Shown here: positions 1 through 11,274 of the stretch, one piece after another
Position numbering within the stretch: the first letter of the stretch is position 1
Layout of the letters: each line of letters begins with the position of its first letter
Assembly: GCF_048544455.1 (NCBI RefSeq)
Contig: NC_133529.1
Location: 44,059,456-44,123,455, forward strand
Length of the DNA: 64,000 bases
Direction of reading: 5' to 3'
DNA from: Silene latifolia
Lineage: Eukaryota > Streptophyta > Magnoliopsida > Caryophyllales > Caryophyllaceae
Position numbers and translations under genes: made by a program
The notes under the pieces: model-generated
Seen by the model: the letters and a program-made list of their open reading frames with translations, nothing else
What the model was told of the DNA's origin: nothing
The model's database searches: none

Positions 1-18
1 CCATTGTCTTAATTGTTG

Positions 19-2000
19 GACGCTAGAAAGGAAACTACCCCAAATTATTGAAGAATCAACAAGTTAGTTGTGGGACATCTAATGGGACCTTCTTCTTTAA
101 ATGTTTATTTGATTGACATAAATTTTGCTAGTACTATTACGTCAATATTAGAAACCGGAGGTGGTTTTCATCATTGTATTTGATACATAGGATGATTAGA
201 ATATGACGACTAGCAACAATGATGTTGAGAGATAGAGTCATTGTGTACTCAATCTAGTTTTGGGTTTAGAGTTGTACTTAATTGTGACTATTAAGTGCAT
301 AAACTCTAAATAAGAATATAAACTTGTTAAGATACAAAAGAGGTTTCACTTCTGTGACCCTATACACCATGATTTGATGTATGGCTAGCCCATTATCAAG
401 GTGATTATATTCTAAACCAAACTAGAATGATATATCATGTAGATGATGCAAGACTCAAATTGGTAACCCAAGATAAAACTTTAAATTCTGGAATGATGAA
501 CGCAGAGAGTTATCGAGTACTCTTGAAACCATTAGATTGTTGATCGTGTGGTATATGCGTATCTTGTATTCAAAGCAAGATGTCTCGTGCCTTTGGTTGA
601 AAAGGAAATCGAGAATGTAAATCATTGATCCAAAATAGGTTGATCATTTTCTTTTACCAACGATTTAAGTTGACGCTAATATGTTCACTTAATAAGGTAA
701 ATAGAGAAATCTTTGAAGAAGTTCAAAGAGTTCAAAAAATCACGATTTAGTCGTGATGTGATTATCAAAGTGAAGACTTTGATATAAGCCAAAGGAATTG
801 TGATATAATATCACAAATTAATCTCTCTTAGCACGCATTATGGTAAAATGTGTGGTTGGATAAAAAAATCAAACGCTATTCGATATGGTTTGGACTTCAA
901 TCAAGTTACTTTGAGTTACTTGATCCTTTTAGGGATTTTATCATTTTGTCTAAATTATTTTTCCACTAAATCTAAAACGAATCATATGAGATATGAAATG
1001 GTAGGGTACCATGTTTGTAAGTTTTCAAAAGAAACAAATGCTCATTTTTCCTTACTATAATCACGAGTACAACAGGTTTGTGGCTCGTAAAGCTGTCTTT
1101 CTAGAATACAAGTTTATTTCTAGAAGACAGAGTGGGAGAAATTATTCAAGAGCGACAAAGAATGTTATGTCGCAAGAATTATGTCGCAAGAAACTGGTCT
1201 TTCTTGGCTACATGAGACGTTTTGTGTAAGACGTTGTTTCTTCAAAACCTAGGAGGTTAAAGTCATCACTTGTTGAAGATGATGAATTAGTGTTACTTTT
1301 AGAAAGTAAAGAGCTTGCAACTTACAAAGAAATTGTTTGATTCAAGTTGATTACTTCTGGAAAGTAATGAACATATGACTTACATGAGAGTGTTTAAGTC
1401 ACAACTCATTACAAGGCTTAGAGCCATGAAAATCCGAAATAAATTCCAAGTGAATTGTTAGATATCAAAGTTAGATTGGTAGCAAAGGGTTTTGCACTAG
1501 TTGAAATGCTTAAGTCTATTTGGATCTTCTTAGGGACTGTGTTTCATTATGAGATATATATAGCGAGTGAATCTAAAACCCACTTCTTCAATTAGAAGGA
1601 ATGTATTCAATACATGTCTTGAGTTCTGTAGATTCTTGTCATCCTAAGATAATGTGAAACTTAAGAGAGGGTCTTAAGTAGGACATCAATGAGTTGGAAT
1701 CAATGTTTTGATCATGTTATAAAACTTTTCTCGATAGGTCGAGAAGTTGTGTTTATACATAAAGTTTAGTGGGAGTTACGGTAATTTTAATTAGTCTAAT
1801 ATGTGGATGACATATTGATCATTGGGAATGATTTAAGACTTGGAGATATATAATACATCTTTAATATCCAGATTTATGGAGATAAATTCACATGATATTA
1901 GCGTCAAATAAGAAGTCTTATGTTGATAAGATTCATGACTAGTTCAATCAAGTTGAACATATTTGATTGATTCCATTTGCTTCCGCTGCCGGATTAATTA
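19..2000 (+). pseudogene. Copia gag-pol relic of element A
   Basis: No continuous frame survives, but landmarks are readable. Near 19-100 is a decayed zinc-knuckle tail with the copia pattern G-H/R-x-K-G-N-x-P-K-x-L followed by CGTSNG-type residues; the knuckle cysteines are lost. At 1800-1832 the reverse-transcriptase catalytic box reads YVDDILIIGND, preceded by FSGS-like residues at the expected place. Protease, integrase and RNase H lie in the intervening stretch but are too eroded to bound. The same landmarks recur in element D at 28718 and 30531. Only the approximate span is supported. Confidence 0.6.
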
Positions 2001-2721
2001 AATGAGTAATGATGTATAACACTTCATATACTTTGAGTATGATGAATTGTTTCAAATCGAATTTAAGTAATAGTTACCAAATAGCCATATTGATTATTCT
2101 TAAGTACTTGAAGAAGCATTAAAGATGCAAAGTTAAGTGTTTTTGCGAATCACAAATTTGTGTAAGGGCTTACACTAATGACTGTTGAGATTGCATAAGG
2201 TTTCGGACAAAAACCGTATTCAAAACACATGAAGATGGTTAAGGAACCATTGTGGCTATGTTATTTAAGAAATAGATTTGCTAGAATCGTTCTAGGCAAT
2301 AAAGAACAATGAGAGATATTTACAATGGAAATTGAGTACACTTGCAATCATGAGATGTGCAAGAAGGATGGGTCCCGCACACTGTGAAAACAGTGGGAGC
2401 TATTCTAAGGCTAGAGGGCCTATGTCTAGATTGGATCTAGACACGTACTCAGAAAGTTTTGTAATGCAAATGTATACATTACAAAGGAAAACGAGTATGT
2501 AGTAAGGTTGAGTTAGGTACAATAAGTTGATAAAACCTACTAACCAAAGCCTTCTCATGGGCTTAACATGACGAGTCATGTCATATGTCATTTCAATTGC
2601 ATTGAGATGAACAACTACATATGAGATAAAAATGGATTATAAAAATAAGAAGTAGTAATCAGGTATTGACTATTCATATGTGATAATCACATTTTTCGTT
2701 CGAGTTTTTAAATCTGAAAAC

Positions 2722-3428
2722 TACTTTTATATACTTTGTTACATCCAAACGGGTTGTAGAGACAATATTGAACCCCGTTAAAGTGAACCCGGATTAACAT
2801 GGTATTTTCCCATAGTCACTTGTATGAGGTGACGTCTCGAAGTGACTAGAGTGTGATGCGATTGATGGCAAGTTCAAGTGCCATAGAGTCATGTGAGATG
2901 ACTAGTCGATCACATAGGCAGACTGTTAGGAACACTTTGTCGGGCCTTATGACCGCTTATAGAGTTCTGGCAAATTTATATAGCCTGGTCGTGGCAAGAG
3001 CTACTATAGTATTCTAATGAGTCGATTCTTTTGACTAAAGACTGTTCGCCTAAGGTGGCACAGTTTCAGATTAACTTTGATTTGTGTTACTACGACCTTC
3101 GTAAATGGGGTCAAATGGGCATATTTTGGGTTATGATGGCTGTGGCTAGTCGAAGGGAATAAGTGCGATACGAATTGTCCACCCCCTTGTCAGGGTTAAA
3201 ACAATATCTCAGGGCCACTCGAGGAGTAATGAACTAGAAATGCGTGGCCACGCTCGGAAGGTATCTATGGTAGATGATTCCGGTCAATCAGTTATTCTCC
3301 AGATCGAGGAAACCACTCTCGATATGATCACTTGCAAGTACGATCTGAAAGACACCTTGCATTGAGTGGGAGATAGTAATGGGACAAGAGAATTGGTGAC
3401 GCACACTTGTCGAGGACAAGTGGGAGAT
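2722..3428 (+). other. Conserved 3' non-coding block and PPT of element A
   Basis: This block between the pol relic and the 3' LTR is nearly identical to 31452-32155 in element D, apparently more so than the pol relics are. It ends in the purine-rich tract ACAAGTGGGAGAT (3416-3428) touching the LTR, which is the plus-strand primer site. The strong conservation of non-coding sequence suggests cis-acting function in RNA packaging or replication; that is inference. Confidence 0.6.
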
Positions 3429-4716
3429 TGTTGGAATATGTGTCCTCCGACAATAATGCGATCACAGTTGTTGATCATGATGATCAGATGTTTAAATCTC
3501 ATTTTAAGAATACACGTGGGATGTAATATTTTACAGTCAACTGGTCCACACATATCGGTAATGATTGGCTGACTAGAGTTTGACATTCGTCGATGCGACG
3601 GTGGTGATCAGTTGATCCCCTTAGGTCATACCTATAGGGAAATACTCTTAATTGATTATTTAATTAATCGTATGCCGATACGAGTTAATTAAATTGCTTA
3701 AAATTGACGGATGATTTTGTGAGTAAAGTTAACGTGTCTTATTGGAATTTGATTAAATGAGATACGGTCTAAGTAATCGAATTGTTTTATTACTTAGATA
3801 AAATTATTGTTTACGAAACAATTGAAATTGAAATTGAATGAATAATTTATTATAAATACAAGACGTTGTGATTTATAATTGATAAACCGTTTTTGGTACA
3901 AGTAATTACGAATTACTAGTCGATTTTGTATATGACATATTTGATGAGTATGTTGATTTTTAATATGTTAAAAATACATTACAATTTCACATGTCAAGTA
4001 ACATGTCACTTATGTCACAATTGACAAATGACAAAATAAAATGGACCTTCCATTTTATGTTAAGTGTACCGAAAAATTGGAGGGTGTATTAGTCTTTAAA
4101 TTGTGTTAATTATTTTTTAGTGGAAAACACAATGATAAGACCTTGCTTGTAGCCTTGCATGCCTATTTTTCTTGGGTAGAAAAACAGGCTCATGCATAGG
4201 GCACCCTTCCACTCCTCCAACCGGTTTTTCCAAGTTAAATGATAGAGTTTTTCCTCTATCATTTTTCATTCACACTTCAACTCATATTTTTCTAGTGTAA
4301 GAAAATGTATTCTCTCTACAACTTGTGAAATTTTAGAGAAAGAAAAACACACAAAAATCCTCTACTCTAAACCGAAATAGAGGAGAACAAAATCAATATT
4401 TTGGGTCAAATATTTAAGCTAGATTAATATTATTACTAGATCATAATAATATTAGTTATTAAGAGGTTTCCTTGGGTATATGTTTTTGGGAGAGGTTCTA
4501 ATTTGAATCTTGTTCATCAATTTTAAGGAAAGCTCAAGAACTAACAAATAGGTGAATTTGTTGGTGCCCTTTAATCCGAAATCACATAGTAAGATTGATG
4601 ATTTCTTCTCTACTCTTGTTCAAGTTTGCATGCATAAGATCTAGATTTAATTTTATGACTAAATTAATTGTCACATATATGAATATGTATATTAATGAGA
4701 TTCATTATTTCCAACA
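3429..4716 (+). repeat. 3' LTR of element A
   Basis: 1288 bp from TGTTGG to CCAACA, with 5-bp inverted ends TGTTG/CAACA. It starts right after the polypurine tract. It is related to the LTRs of D (24625 and 32156) across shared blocks such as the one around 3540-3600, but is clearly diverged from them. Confidence 0.85.
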
Positions 4717-5264
4717 AAAACAACTACTAACCAACGTTTAGCATAAAACCAAACTCCGCATTAAACCGGGCTTTATTTAATAAATACTTTTACTAAAACA
4801 TTTAAAATAAACTTAAACAATTTTCAAAAACAATTTTGAAACAATGTATGTCGTGTGAAATAAACTCAGCATCTCAATGTTATAGTAGAAGAGCTATAAC
4901 ATTGAGCTCTTTTACTAGTAATGTTATAGCTGCAAAGCTATAACTTTACCAATACAAGAAATTCACTCTTAGTTACCATTACGAGATAATCACCTATACT
5001 ATTCTAATCTTCATAGGAGATCTTCGAGTATAGGCTACTTCATCATCCAAGCTTGATTAATCTTTGGACGGACTTCATCTTCTCATAATACTTGAATGAA
5101 TCTTCAGATAATTTGAACTTCAGTTGAGGCTTGACCACCATATACTTCCACCACAATTCTCTTTGTTACTTGTAATAAATAAGTCTAATCTAAAAGAGTT
5201 AAACAAACGATTATAAAGCACCTTGACATCATCAAAACATAAACATATATTATATGGTTCAACA
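4717..5264 (-). repeat. 3' LTR of element B, truncated
   Basis: Matches 14757-15331 of the 5' LTR. On the minus strand it begins TGTTGAACC at 5264, next to a PPT, and is cut at 4717 by element A. It carries two inverted repeats: CAATGTTATAG (4875-4885) with CTATAACATTG (4894-4904), and GTTATAGCT (4923-4931) with AGCTATAAC (4936-4944, loop GCAA). Confidence 0.85.
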
Positions 5265-5788
5265 AATTCCTCCTTTTTGATGATGGCAAGTTCCCTAAAA
5301 TTGTGACTAAGTATAGTGTTCCCCCTCAATATAATACCGTCATCTTAATAATAAAGATCAACGCAAGATCAAGACGATTAACATAAAATTGAAACGTAAG
5401 GACTTTATAAGACCATTAGTCTCGACAAGGAGCAAGCTTAGGTAGATGCTTACCACAGACGTTCTTTCCCCCTCTTGACATCATCGAAAAATTAAGAACA
5501 AATATGAAATGACTAGAATAATATAAGACGAGGCAAGAGATAAAAACGATATAAAGAACAAATAAACCACACATAAACATAAGCATCTAGAAGAGTAATT
5601 ATCATACAAACTTAAGAAAACATGTTTAATGCCAAAGGGCCGAATAAACAACATGTTTAGAGAGGTACTTGGGCCATAATCCACAAGTACATGCCAAAAT
5701 GGGCCGAATTAAGTTTGAAAAATACACCACTAAACTGATAAAAGATACTAAAAATAGAAAGAGCTAAATGAGGCAAGGTGAGGCAAGG
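5265..5788 (-). promoter_or_regulatory. Multiple polypurine tracts and 3' UTR of element B
   Basis: On the minus strand three purine runs precede the 3' LTR: 5464-5476 (AAGAGGGGGAAAG), 5319-5327 (GAGGGGGAA) and 5265-5277 (AAAAAGGAGGAATT touching the LTR). Multiple PPTs are a known Sirevirus trait. I see no gene in the rest of this stretch. Confidence 0.6.
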
Positions 5789-7455
5789 TCAAATGTTACG
5801 AGTTTTGTACGGGTTCACATAGTCGGGACGAGTGCGATGTTCCAAGGCACCAAGATGGTCAAACGAACTCCTCACGAGTTTAGCAAGACTTTGAAGACTA
5901 CGTTCAAAGTTGAGAACCTTCAATGACAACGCTTTTGTGGCCTCCAAAGTGGGCGATTGATCGTTCGCCATAGCCTTCCCATGCATTACCAACGCACCTC
6001 CTTGACTTGTAAGGAAGGTAAGACGATCTCCATGTGGGAACACATCCCCACGGATGGCCTTCAACTCCCTCTCAAAACCCGACAACCTCTTATCCACCTC
6101 ATCCATCCAAGCATAAACCCGAGTAGAATCCAAACCCGACTCCAAATACCGTGATGGTTCAACTTGCGATAAGACCGTAGCCAAGGTAGTGGATTGTTCC
6201 TCGAATTTTTCCATCAAATTAGTCATAAAACTTTCCATCTTAGCATCCATAGCTCCCAAACCCGTCTCATTAGGAGCCTTTTCAACATCTTTTACAAGCA
6301 CCAATTCGGGTCCATCAACCACAAGACCCATAAGCTTAATCAACCGGTCACACATGCAATCTTTAGCACTCACACCGTAACTAGTTCTTCCCACAACTTG
6401 TTTTATCTCTAACAACCGTGACACCCACATCGCATATGGAAGATCGATTATTGTGCAAAATTTCTCTTTCGTAACCGTGAGACTTGTTTGGACAATACGG
6501 TTTAGTACAAGACTCGCTAAATTGACCTTTGACCTTCCAACCACGAGTAAACAATTATCGCCTGATAACTTGAAACTTTGTCCCTTCCTCCCCTTCTCGG
6601 CACGATGGTGTTCCAAAGAAAATTGAGAAGAAACTTAATTTTGGCCGAGAGAGGACGGACAATAATATTACCACCATCCGACCCGACTTCCTCAAAGTAC
6701 TTTTTAATTACCAATTCCTTTTCACCAACAACATTAGACCACTCAAGACTTGGATTAATATCAATTCCGTCATTAGGAACCGAAAAAGCAGAGCAAAAAT
6801 CGGAAACAGAGACCGTCACATCTACACCATTGACAGTCGCATGCAAGACCCCTTTCTTAATTTTCACACTAGCGAAAAACTGAACAACTTCAATAGGATA
6901 AATTGGACCCGAAAACTGACTAATATGACTCCATTCTTGAAAATCAAGAAAATCAATGAAAAACTTAAGAGCCGGAATAGTAGTTAACCAAGACTTAGGA
7001 TAGTATCTTCCACCATGGATTGAGTAAGGCAAGACACGGGAAAAAAGAACACTCTCATCATGTGTCAAACGGACTCGGTTTAGGCCTTCTCTTGTTGTGT
7101 TTTTCGAGACATCTCGGAGTAGAGTCCTCGAACCACCATTCCTAACTATAATTTCGGGTTCATCAACATCATTCCCCTCATCGACAACTACTTTGTTCTT
7201 TCCCTTAAAAAGACGGCGCCTTCTTCCCTCGGACATCGTATCGTCTCGACCGTGAAACAGAGGTGAGGACGATTGTGGGTGTGGTGAAGGAAAAGTAGGA
7301 AAATTAGGATTATGAGATGGTAGTGGTGATGGAGGATTGTTGGGGTTTCGGTGTTGTTGATGTCGGGTTGAAGAACGGGTTTTTGCATGGTGAGTACTCA
7401 TGGTGATGGTGATGGTTGAGTGTGATGATGATGGAGATGGTAAAAGATTTGGCAA
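5789..7455 (-). pseudogene. Env-position ORF of element B, putative plant transposon protein type
   Basis: Lies after pol on the same strand, where Sireviruses can carry an env-like ORF. Two overlapping frames (7455-6517 and 6616-5789) make one protein of about 545 residues broken by a 1-nt frameshift near 6520-6535. The N-terminus is low-complexity S/T/P/H (the second Met, near 7401, is a plausible real start). It is followed by a basic RRRRLFKGK stretch and a central domain with YPIEVVQFFASV, GVDVTVSVSDFCSAFSVP and WNTIVPRRGGRDKVSSYQA, which resembles the Pfam putative plant transposon protein family (PF20167). The C-terminal half has coiled-coil-like leucine spacing. I see no signal peptide or clear membrane span, so env function is not supported. 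Confidence 0.65.
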
Positions 7456-7945
7456 GATTTTAAGAAAAGAAAAAAGTGATCAAGTGGATGTGAGGATGTA
7501 GGTTATACGGCATCAAGGGGGTAATTATAAGGGTCTAGGTCTAGGTCTTAGGCAAGTGGTAATTAATTTTTGGTAAGTGTCGAATTGTGATATGAATTAA
7601 AGTAGGAATAGGAGATGTTAGGTGATCAAATTTATATGGTAAAAGATAAGATATGGAAAGTAAGATAAATTGAAGTGTATTAGGAATAGGAAGTGTGGGA
7701 CGTGTGATATTGTGGAGCTATTTAGGAGAATTTTTGTACAATTTGGAAAAAAAAGATATGGTGTATCTTATATTTTGTAAAAGGATAAAGTTTGTATGCT
7801 AACAAAATTCTAAATAACAAATAGAATATATATGATAAATATTTTCTTATGAACGTAATTATTCATGCAACGCAATATACGGACACAGTCATACAATCTT
7901 AACTTTAACTAGTCAGTCATTAGGAAATTAAACACATACGGAAGC
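7456..7945 (-). other. Spacer between pol and the env-position ORF of element B
   Basis: AT-rich, with G/T runs and no ORF of note. It may hold a splice acceptor for a subgenomic RNA, but nothing in the sequence proves this. Confidence 0.4.
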
Positions 7946-10900
7946 TTAGGTACCACTGATTAAACCAATTTCCAACTGTAAAGTCTCAAATCGTTCTCTA
8001 GCTAATGATTTTGTCAATATGTCTGCCCATTGTTTTTCAGTACTACAAAATTCGAGTTTTATATTCCCTTTTTCAACATGGTCATGTATAAAATGGTGTC
8101 TTATTTCAATATGCTTTGTGCGAGAATGTTGTGCGGGATTTTTAGAAATAGTAATTGCACTAGTATTATCACATAAAATAGGAATACATCCTACGTCAAC
8201 GCCATAATCACGTAATTATTGCTTAAGCCATAATAATTGAGTACATACCAGTCCTGCAGCGATATATTCGGCTTCAGCAGTTGAGAGGGCGACCGAATTT
8301 TGCTTCTTTGAACCCCACGTAATGATGAACGGTCCAACGAATGTGGCAACGCCTGACATGCTTTTTCTGTCTAGAGAACATCCTGCGTAGTCGGCATCAG
8401 AATAACCAACTAGGTCAAAATTACACTTCATTGGATACCATAAATAGAGCTTAGCCGTGCCAATAAGATATCGTAGAATTCTTTTTACGGCTGTCATATG
8501 CGACTCTTTGGGAGATGATTGATATCTCGCACACACGCATACGCTAAACATGATATCCAATCGACTTGCAGTTAAATATAGCAATGACCCTATCATCCCA
8601 CGGTAAGTTATTTCATCAACTGGTTTACCATCTTCATCTAATGTCAACTTTTTATCTGCAACCATCGGAGTAGGCATAGCATGAGAATTTTCCATTCCAA
8701 ACTTGCGAATCAATTCCTTGATATATTTTTGTTGATGGATTTTAATGCCTTCATCGGTTTGTTGTATTTGCAGACCTAAGAAGAATTTCAATTCTCCCAT
8801 CATACTCATTTCAAACTCGGAAGTCATCAACTGAGAAAAATACTTGCATAAGCCTCGGTTGGTCGATCCAAAAATAATATCATCAACGTAGATTTGGACA
8901 ACCAAAAGATGAGAACCCTCAGATTTTAGAAATAGGGTTTTATCAACAGATCCTCTACTGAATCCACTGTCAAGTAAAAACTTTGATAATCTGTCATACC
9001 ACGCCCTTGGTGATTTCTGTAATCCATATAGGGCTTTGTCTAATTTAAAGTCATGGTCTTCAAATTTGTTATTCTTAAATCCATGGGGTTGTTCTACGAA
9101 GACTTCTTCCTGTAGATACCCATTTAAAAATGCTGTCTTGACATCCATCTGGAAGAGCTTCATTCCTTTATGAGCTGCGAATGCTATTAGAAGTCTAATA
9201 GCTTCAAGACGAGCAACGGGTGCGAAAGTCTCGTCATAATCTATACCTTCTTGTTGATTATAACCTTGAACCACCAATCTTGCTTTGTTTCTGATAATGA
9301 CTCCGGCATCATCCAGTTTGTTCCTAAAAGCCCACCTTGTACCAAAGACAGAACGATCCTTTGGTCTAGGAACTAAGTGCCAAACCTTATTCCTTTCGAA
9401 CTGTTATAGCTCTTCTTGCATGGCTATGATCCAATCTGATTCTGCAAGAGCTTCATTGATATTTGTTGGTTCGATCATAGATAAAAATGAGTAGAAGGAG
9501 CAGAAGTTATTCAAGGATCGTCTTGTTTGAACACCCTTTTTAATATTTCCAATAATATTGTCCATTGGGTGTGAGCTCTTGTATTTCCATTTGGTTGAGG
9601 TACTTGGTTCTTCATCATTATTTGAGCTTGACCCAACTTCATTTGGCTCAGAATTGGAGGAAGTTCCCCCTGAATCCAATCCAGGTGTTGTATTAGAACC
9701 GTTTATAACTTCGGACTCTACACCTTGATTTGGATTCAATGTTATAGTAACATCACCTATAACATTAGTTTGGGAGTCCTTATTTTGAGTCAATGTTATA
9801 GTATCATCAACTATAACTTTTGTTTTCTCCTTTTTATCTTTTGAGGAACGATCAAGTTCATCACTTGTTCCTTCAATCTCATTGTCCTCCAATTCCAATT
9901 CCGGGGGATCGTCTCTAGAAAGACGAAAGTCGGGTTCATCCAAGTCTTCTTCCTCATCCTGTAAGGGCTTATCAAACACGTTATCTTCACCAAAAATAAC
10001 GTGGATGCTTTCTTAAATACAGAGAGTTCTCTTATTGAAAACTTTGTAAGCCTTGATATGATCTGAGTATCCTATAAAGATTGCCTCATCACTCCTAGGG
10101 TCGAATTTACTTAACCAGTTTTTACCGTTATTGTGAACAAAACATTTACTCCCAAAGCAACGAAAATGGGAGATATTAGGTTTTCGACCTCTAAGGAGTT
10201 CATAAGGAGTTTTGTTAAGAATTGGTCTAATCATAGCACGGTTATGGATATAGCAAGAAGTAGTAATGGCTTCAGCCCAAAGTTACGAGGTAAACCACTA
10301 CACAAAAGCATTGTACGAGCCATATCTTCCAATGTTCTATTCATACGTTCAACGACACCGTTTTGTTGAGGAGTTCTTGGTGCAGAAAAGTTATGCCCTA
10401 CACCATTAACTCTACAATATTCTATAAAAGCTTGATTGTCAAACTCGGTGCCATGGTCCGTACGAATAGATACAAGATTAGTCTTATACTTATTTTGAAC
10501 ACGTTTCATAAGACAATCAAATTCATCAAATGTTTCATCTTTTGAATAAAGAAAGATAGGCCATGCGTACCTCGAGTAATCATCTACAAGAACGAAGACG
10601 TACCTGGATCCTCCTCTATTCCTTACCTTCATAGGACAACATAGATCCATGTGTACTCGTTCCAAGGCTTGATTTGTGCTTACTACTCTTTTAGGTTTGA
10701 ATGATGATCTTACTTGTTTGCATCTAGCACATGTGTCACACATCTTTTCTTGGTCGAACTTCATCTTAGGTAACCCTTCAACCAAGTCCCACTTCTTGAT
10801 TTTGTTCAAGGTTAGTGAGCTAAAGTGACCAAACCGTTTATGCCACAAACAAGGATCATCAAGTGTAACTTTCATGCATGAAAAAGAGTTAGTAGGCACA

Positions 10901-11274
10901 GCATTTAAATCTACCATATATACATTCCTTTTCCTGTGACCTTCAAGAATAACATTGCTAGTTCCTTCAATGATAATGCGACAGCTATCAGTATGAAAAA
11001 CAACTTTATTACCTTTGTCGCATAATTGAGATATGCTAAGCAAGTTATGCTTTAGACCATCCACTAGATAGACATCACTGATCGCGTGTGACTTCGAAAT
11101 TCCAATTTTACCAACGCCGATCTCTTTTCCCTTTTTGTTGTCCCCGAACGTCACTTTTCCTCCATTGAAAGGCTTGAGTGAAAGAAACAAATTTTTATCT
11201 CCAGTCATGTGTCTTGAGCATCCACTGTCAAGATACCATTGATTGTTTTCTTTCACTACTATATGCAGAAAGGA
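7946..11274 (-). pseudogene. pol: pol of element B: protease, integrase, reverse transcriptase, RNase H
   Basis: Read on the minus strand. Protease: WYLDSGCSRHMTGD near 11240. GAG-pre-integrase: LWHKRFGHFS. Integrase acidic residues are visible in MDLCCPMK, RTDHGTEFD and [24 protein letters not shown] and the catalytic YVDDIIFGS. RNase [17 protein letters not shown] and [11 protein letters not shown], ending with the copia tail WADILTKSL and a stop at 7946-7948. Breaks: a 1-nt deletion near 10231 (FWAEA is read as FGLKP), and in-frame stops near 10013, 9404 and 8216. It is a fairly fresh pseudogene. It starts in frame after the gag stop at 11275-11277, as in Sireviruses, where readthrough has been proposed. 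Confidence 0.9.
9737..9817 (-). repeat. Element B inverted-repeat motif inside pol
   Basis: CAATGTTATAG (9737-9747) pairs with CTATAACATT (9757-9766), and CAATGTTATAG (9791-9801) pairs with CTATAAC (9811-9817). These copy the LTR motif of 4875-4904 into the spacer between integrase and RT. There they encode the repeated peptides VIVDDTIT and VIGDVTIT. Confidence 0.8.

Larger units (their letters stand above)
1..4716 (+). mobile_element. Element A: decayed Ty1/copia retrotransposon, 3' part
   Basis: Plus-strand copia element whose 5' end lies outside the window. The first 3.4 kb are collinear with 28718-32155 of element D, so A and D belong to one family. It ends in a 3' LTR that starts TGTTGGAATATG and ends TTTCCAACA, preceded by a polypurine tract. 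The right flank continues directly into the LTR sequence of element B (compare 14757 onward), so A inserted into B's 3' LTR. AAAAC at 4717-4721 is the candidate target duplication, but its partner is off the window. No frame stays open for long, so A is coding-dead. Confidence 0.85.

Noticed and set aside
848..1229. Two 70-residue ORFs in element A
   Set aside because: They lie in the decayed copia pol region and match no domain; the D copy of the region does not keep them open.
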